Shown here in pieces: positions 36,248-44,969 of a stretch of 64,000 nucleotides of DNA. Position numbers and translations under genes: made by a program. Origin of the DNA: Corynebacterium riegelii. GTDB taxonomy: Bacteria > Actinomycetota > Actinomycetes > Mycobacteriales > Mycobacteriaceae. The DNA is taken from the NCBI RefSeq assembly GCF_016728505.1, contig NZ_CP068159.1:1488001-1552000 (forward strand), written 5' to 3'. Every line of letters starts with the position of its first letter. Position 1 is the stretch's first letter. The notes below the pieces were generated by a model that ran no database searches, had not been told where the DNA came from, and worked only from the letters and a program-made list of their open reading frames with translations.

Positions 36248-36949
36248 ATGACTGAAAGCCGTGCGCAAAAGACCCCCGCATTGAGGGATGCACTGGTGGC
36301 GGCGGCGGCCCTGGCGTCCATGTACGCACTTTTTATCGGTCAAGGGCTGCTTCTGGTGCGTTTGGGCTTGCCGCGATCGACGGCAGCAGCGCTGATACCG
36401 GTCATGCTTCTGGTGGCCATGGCTGCGCCTATGTACCTGCTTTTCCGCTACATGCGGGGCCGCGGGCCTGGGCTCGGGTTTACGCGTTTGGGGCACCGGG
36501 GTTGGCACCTTCTGTGGCAGACGCCGGCGGTGGTGGTTGCTGCGGCGACTTCCAGCGCAATCATCGGCACGCTTATAGGGCTTGCCCCCGATAAAGAATC
36601 GGCCACAAACGTGCTGGCTTCGGATGCGAAACAGGCCGCCCCCGTCCTGCTGCTCTTAATTGCCTACCTGCTGGTAGGGCCGGTGCTTGAAGAGGTGGTG
36701 TTCCGTCGCGTACTCATGGGCTATTTTGACAGCCTGATGCCGGCGGCGGCAAGCGTGCTGCTCACCTCCGCCCTCTTCAGCGCCGCGCACATCGCGCCGC
36801 CAGCAATCCTCTACACTTTTTTCCTGGGCATTGGACTAGCGCTGGTGGCGCGGTTCCACGGCAACATCACCGCCAGCTTCATTGTGCACGCGGCTAACAA
36901 CCTGCTGGCCAGCGCGGCAACGTTCGCAGCGTTTATAGCGCTGCTGTAA
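36248..36949 (+). CDS. CPBP family intramembrane metalloprotease
   Basis: 233 residues with about eight hydrophobic segments. The CPBP/Abi motifs are in place: LEEVVFRRVLMG (motif 1, Glu-Glu and Arg), SALFSAAHI (motif 2, His) and NITASFIVHAANN (motif 3, His/Asn). Members process membrane proteins or protect against bacteriocins; the target here is unknown. GAGGTG precedes ATG 36248. Converges with glpX. Confidence 0.88.
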   Translation: MTESRAQKTPALRDALVAAAALASMYALFIGQGLLLVRLGLPRSTAAALIPVMLLVAMAAPMYLLFRYMRGRGPGLGFTRLGHRGWHLLWQTPAVVVAAATSSAIIGTLIGLAPDKESATNVLASDAKQAAPVLLLLIAYLLVGPVLEEVVFRRVLMGYFDSLMPAAASVLLTSALFSAAHIAPPAILYTFFLGIGLALVARFHGNITASFIVHAANNLLASAATFAAFIALL

Positions 36950-36956
36950 GTGGGGC

Positions 36957-36982
36957 TTACTGCTTCGGCCTACTGCTTCGGC
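36957..36982. repeat. 13-bp tandem duplication at the glpX stop
   Basis: TTACTGCTTCGGC and CTACTGCTTCGGC follow each other. The right unit contains the minus-strand TAG stop of glpX (36970-36972); the left unit holds an in-frame-like TAA beyond it. It is the same type of stop-spanning duplication as at 3971, 20548 and 32014. Confidence 0.8.
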
Positions 36983-37983
36983 TCGGAGTAGTCCACCACG
37001 GAGTACTCCTGCAGCTTGGCCAGCTGGTGCAGGGATTCCACGTAGCGTACGGTGCCGGACTTGGATCGCATGACCAGGGAGCGGGTGGTCGCACCGTTCT
37101 TGCGGTAGGACACGCCACGCAGCATGTCGCCGTTGGTCACGCCGGTGGCGGCGAAGTAGCAGTTGTCCGAGGTAACCAGGTCGTTGATGCCCAGCACGCG
37201 ATCCAGGTCGTGGCCCGCGGCGAGCACGCGCTCACGCTCCTCGTCGGACTGCGGTGCGAGCATGCCCTGGATTTCACCACCCAGGCACTTCAGCGCACAT
37301 GCGGTGATAACACCCTCGGGGGTGCCGCCGATGCCCATCGCCATATCGATGGAGTTGGTGTCTTGGGCGGCAGCAATGGCGCCAGCCACGTCACCATCCA
37401 TGATGTAGCGAACCTTCGCACCGGCCGCGCGGATGTCACGCACCAGCTGATCGTGGCGCGGGCGATCCAGCACAACCACAGTTACCTCGTGCGGGCGGAT
37501 GCCCTTGGCCTTGGCAACCACCTCAATGTTGTGGCTGACCGGGGCGGTGATGTCGATCTTGCCGGCAGCGTCCGGGCCGACGGCGATCTTGCTCATGTAG
37601 AACGCGTCCTGCGGGTTGAACATGGAGCCACGATCCGCGGCAGCGATCACGGAGATGGCGTTCGGGCGGCCCTCCGCCATCAGGCGGGTGCCGTCAACCG
37701 GGTCCACTGCCAGGTCAACCATGGCGCCCTGGCCGTTGCCTACCTGCTCGCCGTTGTACAGCATCGGGGCTTCGTCCTTCTCACCCTCGCCGATAACAAT
37801 GACGCCATCCATGTTCACGGAGTTGATCATCTTGCGCATCGCGTCCACCGCGGCGCCGTCGCCTTCGTTCTTCTTGCCGCGTCCCACCCAGCGGCCGGAA
37901 GCCAAAGCGGCCGCCTCCGTCACGCGGACCAGCTCCATTGCAAGGTTGCGGTCCGGGAAGTATTCGTTGGGTGATTCAGTCAT
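36970..37983 (-). CDS. glpX: Fructose-1,6-bisphosphatase class II
   Basis: Gluconeogenic phosphatase, 337 residues. [20 protein letters not shown] near the N-terminus, [19 protein letters not shown], and [14 protein letters not shown] with the metal-binding DPVDGT motif identify GlpX. The open frame continues 182 codons upstream, but ATG 37983 ([13 protein letters not shown]) is the conserved start and GAGGAGG precedes it; the extension overlaps the divergent DUF4245 gene and is rejected. Confidence 0.95.
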   Translation of the reverse strand: MTESPNEYFPDRNLAMELVRVTEAAALASGRWVGRGKKNEGDGAAVDAMRKMINSVNMDGVIVIGEGEKDEAPMLYNGEQVGNGQGAMVDLAVDPVDGTRLMAEGRPNAISVIAAADRGSMFNPQDAFYMSKIAVGPDAAGKIDITAPVSHNIEVVAKAKGIRPHEVTVVVLDRPRHDQLVRDIRAAGAKVRYIMDGDVAGAIAAAQDTNSIDMAMGIGGTPEGVITACALKCLGGEIQGMLAPQSDEERERVLAAGHDLDRVLGINDLVTSDNCYFAATGVTNGDMLRGVSYRKNGATTRSLVMRSKSGTVRYVESLHQLAKLQEYSVVDYSEPKQ

Positions 37984-38127
37984 CGAGGCCAGCCTCCTCA
38001 AGGCGATAAAGCAAAGACAAATTAATGGACTCTTCCATTCTGGCACTAAATGCTTCACGGAACCTGAGCTTTCACACCCTAAAAAGGGGATTCGAGGCCA
38101 AAGCGGGAACGTGCCATACTGTTGCGC

Positions 38128-38694
38128 GTGGCCAACAAAGGAAAACCCCGCGTCTTTCAAGACGGCCGGGACATGCTCATCAACGTGGTTGTCATTGTCG
38201 TTCTCATGCTCGTCGGCGTAGGTGCGACGGGGCTGTGCACCTACAACCCGGGCACGCCGAAGAACGGACCTGTGCAGGAAGTTGATGCGGAAACGTTCCT
38301 TGGCATGGAGGCCCGCGCTACGAACTTCCCGGTGCGTTTCCCGCAGGCTCCGGAAGGCTGGGTGACTAACTCTGCGCGCCGCACCATGATCGACGGTCAA
38401 CCGGCACCCGTGGTGGGTTGGGTGACCAAGGACGGCGGTTTCCTGCAACTCACGCAGACCGGCGCCGACCTTGACACTGCCGTTGCATCGGTAGATGGCA
38501 AGCTGCGCCCCAATGAGCGCACCGAGCAAGTTGATGGGCGCGAGGTGAGCATCTTGCTTAGCGACGATGCCGATACCCGCCCCATCTGGGCCCTCGACGC
38601 CGGCGACGCACGCTTTATTGTCACCGGTGCTGGCACGGACGCCGAGTTCACCGAGCTTGTGCGCGCCGCTTTGCAGGCGCAGCCGCTGCAGTAA
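38128..38694 (+). CDS. DUF4245 membrane-anchored protein
   Basis: 188 residues with one membrane segment near the N-terminus (about 19-35, [17 protein letters not shown]) and an extracytoplasmic domain ([32 protein letters not shown]) of the actinobacterial DUF4245 family, which sits beside glpX and xseB in related genomes. GTG 38128 is the start: CATACT at 38115-38120 lies seven bases upstream. Function unknown; the family is membrane-associated. Confidence 0.8.
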   Translation: MANKGKPRVFQDGRDMLINVVVIVVLMLVGVGATGLCTYNPGTPKNGPVQEVDAETFLGMEARATNFPVRFPQAPEGWVTNSARRTMIDGQPAPVVGWVTKDGGFLQLTQTGADLDTAVASVDGKLRPNERTEQVDGREVSILLSDDADTRPIWALDAGDARFIVTGAGTDAEFTELVRAALQAQPLQ

Positions 38695-38709
38695 TTCTGA
38701 TAAAGGGGA

Positions 38710-38964
38710 CTATTCGTTTTCTTCGCGGCTGCCGATGGCGGCCTCGACGCGCTCGGAGGCGTTGTGGAGCAAGACCTCGCAACGCTTCGCTAGCGCCTCG
38801 CCCCGCTCCCAGTATTTGAGCGACTCATCCAGGCTCATCTGGCCTAGCTCGAGGATCTTCACCGTTTCCACGAGCTCAGCACGCGCCTGTTCGTAGCTTA
38901 AGGTCTGCGGGTCCGGAAATGCGTTGTCGCCAGCCTGGCCTGCGCCGAAAGTGTTCTCTGCCAT
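38710..38964 (-). CDS. xseB: Exodeoxyribonuclease VII small subunit
   Basis: 84 residues; [41 protein letters not shown] is the XseB helical core. It binds XseA to form the nuclease that degrades single-stranded DNA. AAAGGA precedes ATG 38964. Downstream of xseA by 53 bp on the same strand. Confidence 0.92.
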   Translation of the reverse strand: MAENTFGAGQAGDNAFPDPQTLSYEQARAELVETVKILELGQMSLDESLKYWERGEALAKRCEVLLHNASERVEAAIGSREENE

Positions 38965-39017
38965 TGTGTTGCTTCCTTTACTGGTTGGTTTTTGTTTTGG
39001 GTCTTCTGTGAGTCTGT

Positions 39018-40277
39018 CTAGTCGGCTTGGGTGACACCCATAGCTGCTGCGGTAATGGATCCGTCGCCGACGCGGATGCGCAGCTGGGAGCCGGGAGGGG
39101 ACTGCTCGATGGAGGTCACAACTTCGGGCCCGGAGCCGTCGCGCGGCAGCATTTGGACCACCGAGTAGCCACGCGCCAGGGTTGCCGAAGGCCCAAGCGC
39201 CGAGACTTGGGCCCGCAACGCAGAAACCACAGAGGTTTGCTGCTGCACAAAGTAGGTGATCTCCCGGCGCATCCGCTGCACATCGCGGGCAACTTCCTCT
39301 TGGCGCTGGGTGATTGCGTTCATCGGGTTTGCCAGCGCAGGGCGGGAGCGGACGTTGGCCAGGCCTTGGCGCTCACGCTCCACCCAGGCGCGCAGGGCGG
39401 CGGCACTGCGAGCGCGGGCCTCTGCCACCAAAGCGAGTTCTTCTTCCATACTGGGCACGACGCGTTTTGCGGCGTCCGTAGGCGTGGCGGCGCGTAGGTC
39501 AGCGACGTTATCCAGCACCGGATTGTCCGGCTCGTGGCCGATTGCGGACACCACCGGGGTGCGTGCGGCTGCGACGGCGCGCTGCAACGCCTCCTCAGAA
39601 AACGGCAGCAAGTCTTCTACGGAGCCGCCGCCGCGGGCGATGATGATCACGTCCACCTCAGGATCCGCATCCAGGCGCTCGAGAGCCGCAATGACCTCAG
39701 GCACGGTGCGCGGGCCTTGGACTGCGGTGTTGACCACCTCGAAGCGCACCGCTGGCCAACGATCCTGCGCCACAGAAAGCACGTCGCGCTCCGCGGCGGA
39801 CCCGCGGCCGGTGATCAGCCCGACCTTGTTCGGCAGGTAGGGAAGCCGCCGCTTACGCTGCGGGTCAAAGAGGCCCTCGGCCGCCAGGCGGTGGCGCAGC
39901 TGCTCGATGCGCGCCAACAACTCACCCACGCCCACGTGCCTAATCTCCGTGACCTTCATGGAGAAGGAGCCCCGCTGCGTGAAGAAGTTTGGTTTGCCGT
40001 GGATGATGACATGGTCGCCGTCGTTAAGCGGGGTGCTCATTCTGGTCAACAACCTGGTGTCAGCGATGAGCTCCACCGATGCCTCAGCCTGCGTATCGCG
40101 CAATGTGAGGTACGAATAGCTCCAGTTGGGCTTGGTATTTACCTGGGTGAGCTGCCCTTCGACCCAAAGGTAGCCCAGGCGCTCAATCCAGCCCTTGACG
40201 CTGGTGTTGAGTTTGGAGACGCTCCACGGCGTCTCCGCAGTACTTTTTGGCGCTTGCGCCCCATGTGGCTCTGCCAC
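39018..40277 (-). CDS. xseA: Exodeoxyribonuclease VII large subunit
   Basis: 419 residues. N-terminal OB domain ([30 protein letters not shown] at about 19-48), then the catalytic core with [31 protein letters not shown] and [10 protein letters not shown], followed by the long helical arm and a C-terminal beta segment. GTG 40277 follows GGAGG at seven bases. Divergent from ispH. Confidence 0.94.
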   Translation of the reverse strand: MAEPHGAQAPKSTAETPWSVSKLNTSVKGWIERLGYLWVEGQLTQVNTKPNWSYSYLTLRDTQAEASVELIADTRLLTRMSTPLNDGDHVIIHGKPNFFTQRGSFSMKVTEIRHVGVGELLARIEQLRHRLAAEGLFDPQRKRRLPYLPNKVGLITGRGSAAERDVLSVAQDRWPAVRFEVVNTAVQGPRTVPEVIAALERLDADPEVDVIIIARGGGSVEDLLPFSEEALQRAVAAARTPVVSAIGHEPDNPVLDNVADLRAATPTDAAKRVVPSMEEELALVAEARARSAAALRAWVERERQGLANVRSRPALANPMNAITQRQEEVARDVQRMRREITYFVQQQTSVVSALRAQVSALGPSATLARGYSVVQMLPRDGSGPEVVTSIEQSPPGSQLRIRVGDGSITAAAMGVTQAD

Positions 40278-40386
40278 GAGAAAACCTCCAATTCCGCCCC
40301 GCAGGGGCCAATCCGCTCCTTAGGCACCACAAGCGTACGCGGTAGCCCTCTATGTAATTAGACGTAGCTTGGGTAGGGTCGGTTCC

Positions 40387-41337
40387 ATGTCGGATGAGGG
40401 AAAAAATATTCTTCTCGCTTCCCCGCGCGGATACTGCGCTGGCGTAGACCGGGCGGTGGAAACCGTTGAGAAGGCACTTGAAAAGTACGGCGATCCTGTT
40501 TATGTGCGTAAAGAGATCGTGCACAACAAGTATGTGGTGAAGACGCTCGAGGAGCGCGGCGCCGTGTTCGTGGACGAAACCGACGAAGTGCCCGAGGGTG
40601 CCCACGTGGTGTTCTCAGCACACGGTGTGTCGCCGGAGGTGCGTGAATCCGCCCTGCAGCGCAACCTGCTGGCCATCGACGCGTCCTGCCCGCTGGTGAC
40701 CAAGGTGCACAACGAGGCGAAGCGTTTCGCTCGCGACGGCTACCAGATCCTGCTGGTGGGACACGAAGGCCACGAGGAAGTGGAAGGCACCGCCGGAGAG
40801 GCTCCGGAAGTTACCCACCTCGTGGACGGGATCGAGGGCGTTGACGCGCTGCCAGACTTCCCGGAGGACCAGCCGCTGGTGTGGCTGTCTCAAACCACGC
40901 TGAGTGTGGACGAGACGCTGGAGATCGTAGAAAAGCTCAAAGCGCGCTTCCCACACCTGGAGGACCCGCCGAGCGATGACATTTGCTACGCCACCCAGAA
41001 CCGCCAGGCTGCGGTGAAGAACATCGCGCCGCGCTGTGAACTGGTAATTGTGGTGGGTTCGCAAAACTCCTCCAACTCCAAGCGCCTGGTGGAGGTTGCG
41101 CTGGAGGCAGGTGTGAAGGCGTCCTACCTGGTGGATTACGCCCACCAGATCGATGATGCGTGGCTGGAAGGCGTGACCACAGTCGGCCTGACCTCGGGCG
41201 CATCCGTGCCGGAGATCCTGGTCCAAGAAGTGGTTTCCCACCTGGATGAGCGCGGCTTTACAAACGCCGAAGAAGTCACCACCACGGTGGAGACCATCAC
41301 GTTTGCGCTGCCGCGGGACCTGCGGGTGCGCAGCTAG
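40387..41337 (+). CDS. ispH: 4-hydroxy-3-methylbut-2-enyl diphosphate reductase
   Basis: Last enzyme of the MEP isoprenoid pathway; 316 residues with a [4Fe-4S] cluster held by the Cys of [28 protein letters not shown] and [23 protein letters not shown] is the substrate-binding motif. ATG 40387 is the start: TAGGGT (40374-40379) lies seven bases upstream, so the mRNA is leaderless; an ATG-like start six codons earlier is upstream of this -10 and rejected. Confidence 0.95.
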   Translation: MSDEGKNILLASPRGYCAGVDRAVETVEKALEKYGDPVYVRKEIVHNKYVVKTLEERGAVFVDETDEVPEGAHVVFSAHGVSPEVRESALQRNLLAIDASCPLVTKVHNEAKRFARDGYQILLVGHEGHEEVEGTAGEAPEVTHLVDGIEGVDALPDFPEDQPLVWLSQTTLSVDETLEIVEKLKARFPHLEDPPSDDICYATQNRQAAVKNIAPRCELVIVVGSQNSSNSKRLVEVALEAGVKASYLVDYAHQIDDAWLEGVTTVGLTSGASVPEILVQEVVSHLDERGFTNAEEVTTTVETITFALPRDLRVRS

Positions 41338-41975
41338 TTCGAGTACAGGTCATCTCCCAGTCGGCTTGAAAGCCGCCTGCTGGTAGAACTGCCGGTAGCG
41401 CCACTGGTAGAGCGGCTTGCGCTACGTTCCCGCTTGAGCAACTCATCCACTGACACCGTGCGCTGCCTGCCGGTGGCGCGCTCGCGTGCACGTCGGCTTT
41501 GGGTGGTGGTCTTGCGGTTGCTTGCCGCCGCCTGGATGCGTTGGCGTGTCTCGGTGCGCGCAAGCGCCCGGTTTTGGCGCCTGATCAGCTGCACGCGACC
41601 CCACCCAAGTACGGCGGCAATCACGGTTAATGTGGCAAGCCAGGGAAAGAGCTGCACCAGCGGGTAAACCACAAGCAGTTGCGCCGCGCGTGACGACGCC
41701 CCGCCGGCCGACAACTGATCACCAGCGCCGAGCACACCAATCGCGGTAGCCGCGGCAGCAAACAGCAGTGGGGCAGTGGCAACGGTCAAGAAAATCCCGC
41801 GCGGGTTCACCAGCAACGTGGTGGCAATGAGCGAGAGCGCGAAGAAGAATCCGCACGGCCACAGCGCGCCGCCTGAGAATGCGGACACAGCCACCGCCGT
41901 CAGCAGCGCGGCAAAGTTGATGCCGATAGCGGAGCCGGTGGGCAGGCCAACGAATTCTTTCGACGCGTAAGACAC
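41334..41975 (-). CDS. DUF6542 membrane protein
   Basis: 213 residues with four to five hydrophobic segments in the first 130 residues and a basic, Ser/Arg-rich cytoplasmic tail. It matches the actinobacterial DUF6542 family next to ispH and xseA; function unknown. GTG 41975 is preceded by TAGACT (41984-41989) at eight bases (leaderless). Its stop overlaps the convergent ispH stop by four bases. Confidence 0.75.
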   Translation of the reverse strand: MSYASKEFVGLPTGSAIGINFAALLTAVAVSAFSGGALWPCGFFFALSLIATTLLVNPRGIFLTVATAPLLFAAAATAIGVLGAGDQLSAGGASSRAAQLLVVYPLVQLFPWLATLTVIAAVLGWGRVQLIRRQNRALARTETRQRIQAAASNRKTTTQSRRARERATGRQRTVSVDELLKRERSASRSTSGATGSSTSRRLSSRLGDDLYSN

Positions 41976-41986
41976 GGTTGTCCAGT

Positions 41987-43387
41987 CTAGCGGTTACGTT
42001 TCACGCCAAGGCGACGAAGCTTCGCACTTTGCTCACGAAGCTTTTTCAGGCTCGGGTTCAACCCCTTGCTAACTCCAGTGTTAACTCCAGGTGTTTTTGC
42101 GGCGCGCTCGGCAGGTTGGGGCACTTCATCTATGATCGGCGCGGCTGACCAATCCCTTTCCTGATGCCACTCTTGGCGCTCGTGAGCAGATTCTTCCTCA
42201 GCGATCTTTGCAATAACCGCCCCCTCCGAGGTGTAAAAATCCAACTCATCTGCGGTGCGCTCGCCGGAGTGGATTCGAAGCATATCCAATACGTAGCGGT
42301 ATGCGACAGCAATCATCGCCGCCACCGGCACAGCAAGGAAGGCGCCGACCAGGCCGAAGAGGCCGCCGCCCACGGTGACTGAAATCAACACGATCACCGG
42401 GTGCAGGTCCATAGCGCGCGACTGCAGCATGGGGGAGAGGATGTTGCCCTCCAACTGCTGCACCACGATCACAATCGCCAGCACGATCAGTGCCTTAGTA
42501 AAACCAAGTGAGACCAGCGCCACCAACACAGCAAGGGTGCCTGCCACCACCGCGCCAACGATCGGGATGAAGCCCGCGACAAACGTGATCACGGACAAGG
42601 TGAACGCCATTGGCACTTGCAGAAGGGCGATGCCGAGGCCGATAAACGTGGCGTCGATAAGAGAAACGATCGCTTGGGCACGAATGAAACCTGAAAGGGT
42701 GATCCAAGCTCGGGTGAGGAGCTCCGTGGCGTGCAGGCCGCTGCGGCCGCCGGTGGCGGAGCGGAGCCAGGGCAGGAAACGGTGGCCGTCTTTAAGGAAG
42801 AAGAAGGTCAACACGATGATCACCATGAGCGTGACCGCCAGGCCGGCCGCCGAGCTGATACCGGAGAACACGCCGCCGGCGATCGCGCCCGCCTGGTTTT
42901 GTACCCAGTGGGCGATGTCGTTGGCGGCTTCGTTGATCTTCTCCGGGTCAATGTTGAGCGGCGGGCCCTGCAGCCACAGCTGGAGGCGCTGCACGCCCTC
43001 AAACGCTTGGAGATACAGCACCCGAGAGTGGTTGACTATATCTGGTGCGATGAGGCTAAAAATGGCGCCAAGCAGGCCAATGAAACCCAGCATGGTCAGG
43101 ATGGCTGCCAGGCCAGCGGGCACCTTATGGCGCCGCAGCCACGTAGCAATCGGTGCCAGCACGGTGCAGATGATCAGCGCCAAAATCACTGGCAGTATGC
43201 CGGCCCAGAACGTGCCGATCATCTTGCCCAGGGCAAACAGGAACACCGCGATGACAATCAGCCGAATGGTGAGCATGGCGGTGTTTTTTAGCCATTGGTT
43301 CATCACCACGCCGCGGTCAACACGGTTGTTAGTGTTGGTTTCCGCGGTCTCGCCGGTGGTGTTCGTGGTGTCGGTGCTCGTGCTCAC
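41987..43387 (-). CDS. AI-2E family (PerM/TqsA-like) transporter
   Basis: 466 residues with about eight membrane segments; SLIDATFIGLGIALLQVPMAF and FIPIVGAVVAGTLAVLVAL belong to the conserved core of the AI-2E exporter/antiporter family, followed by NILSPMLQSRAMDLHPVIVL. Substrate unknown. Long charged N- and C-terminal tails (the last about 110 residues hydrophilic). Divergent from ychF. Confidence 0.85.
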   Translation of the reverse strand: MSTSTDTTNTTGETAETNTNNRVDRGVVMNQWLKNTAMLTIRLIVIAVFLFALGKMIGTFWAGILPVILALIICTVLAPIATWLRRHKVPAGLAAILTMLGFIGLLGAIFSLIAPDIVNHSRVLYLQAFEGVQRLQLWLQGPPLNIDPEKINEAANDIAHWVQNQAGAIAGGVFSGISSAAGLAVTLMVIIVLTFFFLKDGHRFLPWLRSATGGRSGLHATELLTRAWITLSGFIRAQAIVSLIDATFIGLGIALLQVPMAFTLSVITFVAGFIPIVGAVVAGTLAVLVALVSLGFTKALIVLAIVIVVQQLEGNILSPMLQSRAMDLHPVIVLISVTVGGGLFGLVGAFLAVPVAAMIAVAYRYVLDMLRIHSGERTADELDFYTSEGAVIAKIAEEESAHERQEWHQERDWSAAPIIDEVPQPAERAAKTPGVNTGVSKGLNPSLKKLREQSAKLRRLGVKRNR

Positions 43388-43438
43388 GAGGCCTATTGTG
43401 CCCGATGGGGCTTCTGGGTGTTGCGGGTGGGAGTGGGC

Positions 43439-43455
43439 TAGGATAGCGCAGCGTG
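43439..43455 (+). promoter_or_regulatory. ychF leaderless promoter -10
   Basis: TAGGAT (43439-43444) lies eight bases before GTG 43453, so the ychF message begins at or next to its start codon. There is no Shine-Dalgarno sequence. Confidence 0.6.
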
Positions 43456-44541
43456 AGCCTTACTCTTGGAATTGTCGGTTTGCCCAACGTTGGCAAGTCC
43501 ACACTGTTTAATGCACTGACTCGTAATGACGTCTTGGCGGCGAACTACCCCTTCGCCACGATCGAGCCGAACGTGGGCTTGGTTGAGCTGCCGGACCCGC
43601 GTCTGAAGCGCTTGGCCGAGATCTTCAAGTCTGAGCGCATTTTGCCTGCGACGGTGTCGTTTGTAGACATCGCCGGCATTGTTAAGGGCGCGTCTGAGGG
43701 CGAAGGCATGGGCAACGCGTTTTTGGCCAACATCCGTGAGGCCGACGCGATCTGCCAGGTGGTGCGCGCGTTTAGCGACGAGAACGTTATCCACGTTGAC
43801 GGCAACGTCGACCCCGCAAGTGACATCTCCGTGATCAACACCGAGCTGATCCTGGCGGACCTGCAGACCATTGAGAAAGCCCTGCCGCGCCTGGAAAAGG
43901 AAGCGCGTAAGGACAAAGACGTTGCAGCGCAGGTGGAGGAAGCCAAGAAGGCGCAGGCCATTCTTGAGGACGATCGCACGCTCTTCGCCGCTGCCAAGAG
44001 CGGGGAAGTAGACCTTGGTCTTCTACACCACCTGCACCTGATGACGGCCAAACCCTTCCTCTACGTGTTCAACTCCGATGAGGCGGTGCTCACGGATGAG
44101 GACCGCAAGCAGGAGCTGCGCGACCTGGTCGCACCCGCCGAGGCTGTGTTCCTGGACGCGCAGACGGAGACAGAGCTTCTCGAGCTTGACGACGAAGATG
44201 CCGCCGAACTGCTTGCCGCCGTCGGCCAAGACGAGCCAGGTTTGCAGACGCTGGCCAAGGCCGGCTTTGACACCCTTGGCCTGCAGACCTACCTGACGGC
44301 GGGGCCGAAGGAGGCACGCGCCTGGACCATCCGCAAGGGTGACACCGCGCCGAAGGCCGCAGGCGTAATCCACACCGACTTTGAGAAGGGCTTCATCAAG
44401 GCCGAGATCGTCGGCTTTGAAGACCTGGATGAGTTGGGCTCTATGGCCGAGGCCCGCGCCGCCGGCAAGGTCCGCCAGGAGGGCAAGGACTACGTCATGG
44501 TCGACGGCGACGTGGTGGAGTTTCGTTTCAATGTAACCTAA
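43453..44541 (+). CDS. ychF: Redox-regulated ATPase YchF
   Basis: Universal Obg-family ATPase that binds ribosomes; 362 residues. GIVGLPNVGKSTLFNALTRN is the P-loop, DIAGIVKGASEGEGMGN the G3 region, NSDEA the altered G4, and a TGS domain ends the protein. The C-terminus VVEFRFNVT carries one residue more than the family-typical FNV end. Its last codons (44515-44537) are copied five more times downstream, so the 3' end has served as an insertion site or a duplicated attachment site. Confidence 0.95.
   Translation: MSLTLGIVGLPNVGKSTLFNALTRNDVLAANYPFATIEPNVGLVELPDPRLKRLAEIFKSERILPATVSFVDIAGIVKGASEGEGMGNAFLANIREADAICQVVRAFSDENVIHVDGNVDPASDISVINTELILADLQTIEKALPRLEKEARKDKDVAAQVEEAKKAQAILEDDRTLFAAAKSGEVDLGLLHHLHLMTAKPFLYVFNSDEAVLTDEDRKQELRDLVAPAEAVFLDAQTETELLELDDEDAAELLAAVGQDEPGLQTLAKAGFDTLGLQTYLTAGPKEARAWTIRKGDTAPKAAGVIHTDFEKGFIKAEIVGFEDLDELGSMAEARAAGKVRQEGKDYVMVDGDVVEFRFNVT
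44515..44537 (+). repeat. ychF 3' end, attachment-site copy A (native)
   Basis: The chromosomal copy encodes VEFRFNVT-stop. Directly behind it lies the dyad CGCTAT-GA-ATAGCG and then the recombinase remnant. It differs from the other copies (GAGTTCAAGTTCAACGT) at a few silent or conservative positions. Confidence 0.75.
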
Positions 44542-44559
44542 ATGCGCTATGAATAGCGT

Positions 44560-44964
44560 ATGACTACACGTGCTGCTATTTACCTCCGTATCTCGTTAGA
44601 TGCTGCCATGGACGGCCTCGCCATCGACCGGCAGCGTCAGGACTGCGAAGCCCTCGCCGAGCAACGCGGCTGGGACGTCGTGCATACCTACGTCGATCAA
44701 TCGATCTCCGCGTCGAAGAAGGACGTGGACCGTCCCGACTACGACGCGATGGTGGCGTCCTTTGAGCGCGGCGAGATCGACGGATTCTGGGACGCTAAGG
44801 CGCGTTCTTATTTCACCGTGAATCGGTGCCATACTTCGACTGTGACCGTCAACGACAGAACGCAACGAAGCATCAACACCCGCGGCGGCCAGAAGTCGAT
44901 CGCCGAGCTTTGGGCAACGAATTTGCCGGGCACTAAGGACAGCTACTACTACGACTTCTGCTAG
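44560..44964 (+). pseudogene. Chimeric ORF: serine recombinase N-terminus fused to lactococcin 972-like C-terminus
   Basis: 134 codons, open throughout. Residues 1 to about 80 are the start of a large serine integrase (AAIYLRISLD with the catalytic Ser, IDRQRQDCEALAEQRGW, DRPDYDAMVASFERGEIDGF). Instead of the expected WDLDRLTR continuation, the frame passes into ARSYFTVNRCHTSTVTV, RSINTRGGQKSIAELWA and DSYYYDFC, which resembles the end of lactococcin 972 precursors (ending FYYNFW). Neither half is functional alone: the recombinase lacks most of its catalytic and DNA-binding parts, and the bacteriocin lacks its signal peptide. The bacteriocin membrane gene follows five bases later, so the chimera keeps the old operon context. 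Confidence 0.7.
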
Positions 44965-44969
44965 AACTC

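Noticed and set aside
34866..36248. 460-codon open frame opposite fumC
   Set aside because: Mirror of the codon bias of fumC; no motif, no ribosome binding site, and fumC is complete on the other strand.
37027..37974. 315-codon open frame opposite glpX
   Set aside because: Composition typical of a shadow frame (His/Val/Ala-rich, no fold signature).
37984..38529. 182-codon N-terminal extension of glpX
   Set aside because: Overlaps the divergent DUF4245 gene; the family start [11 protein letters not shown] with GAGGAGG before it lies at 37983.
44543..44557. CGCTAT-GA-ATAGCG behind ychF as an intrinsic terminator
   Set aside because: Stem of six pairs with a two-base loop and no T run; more likely a protein-binding dyad.
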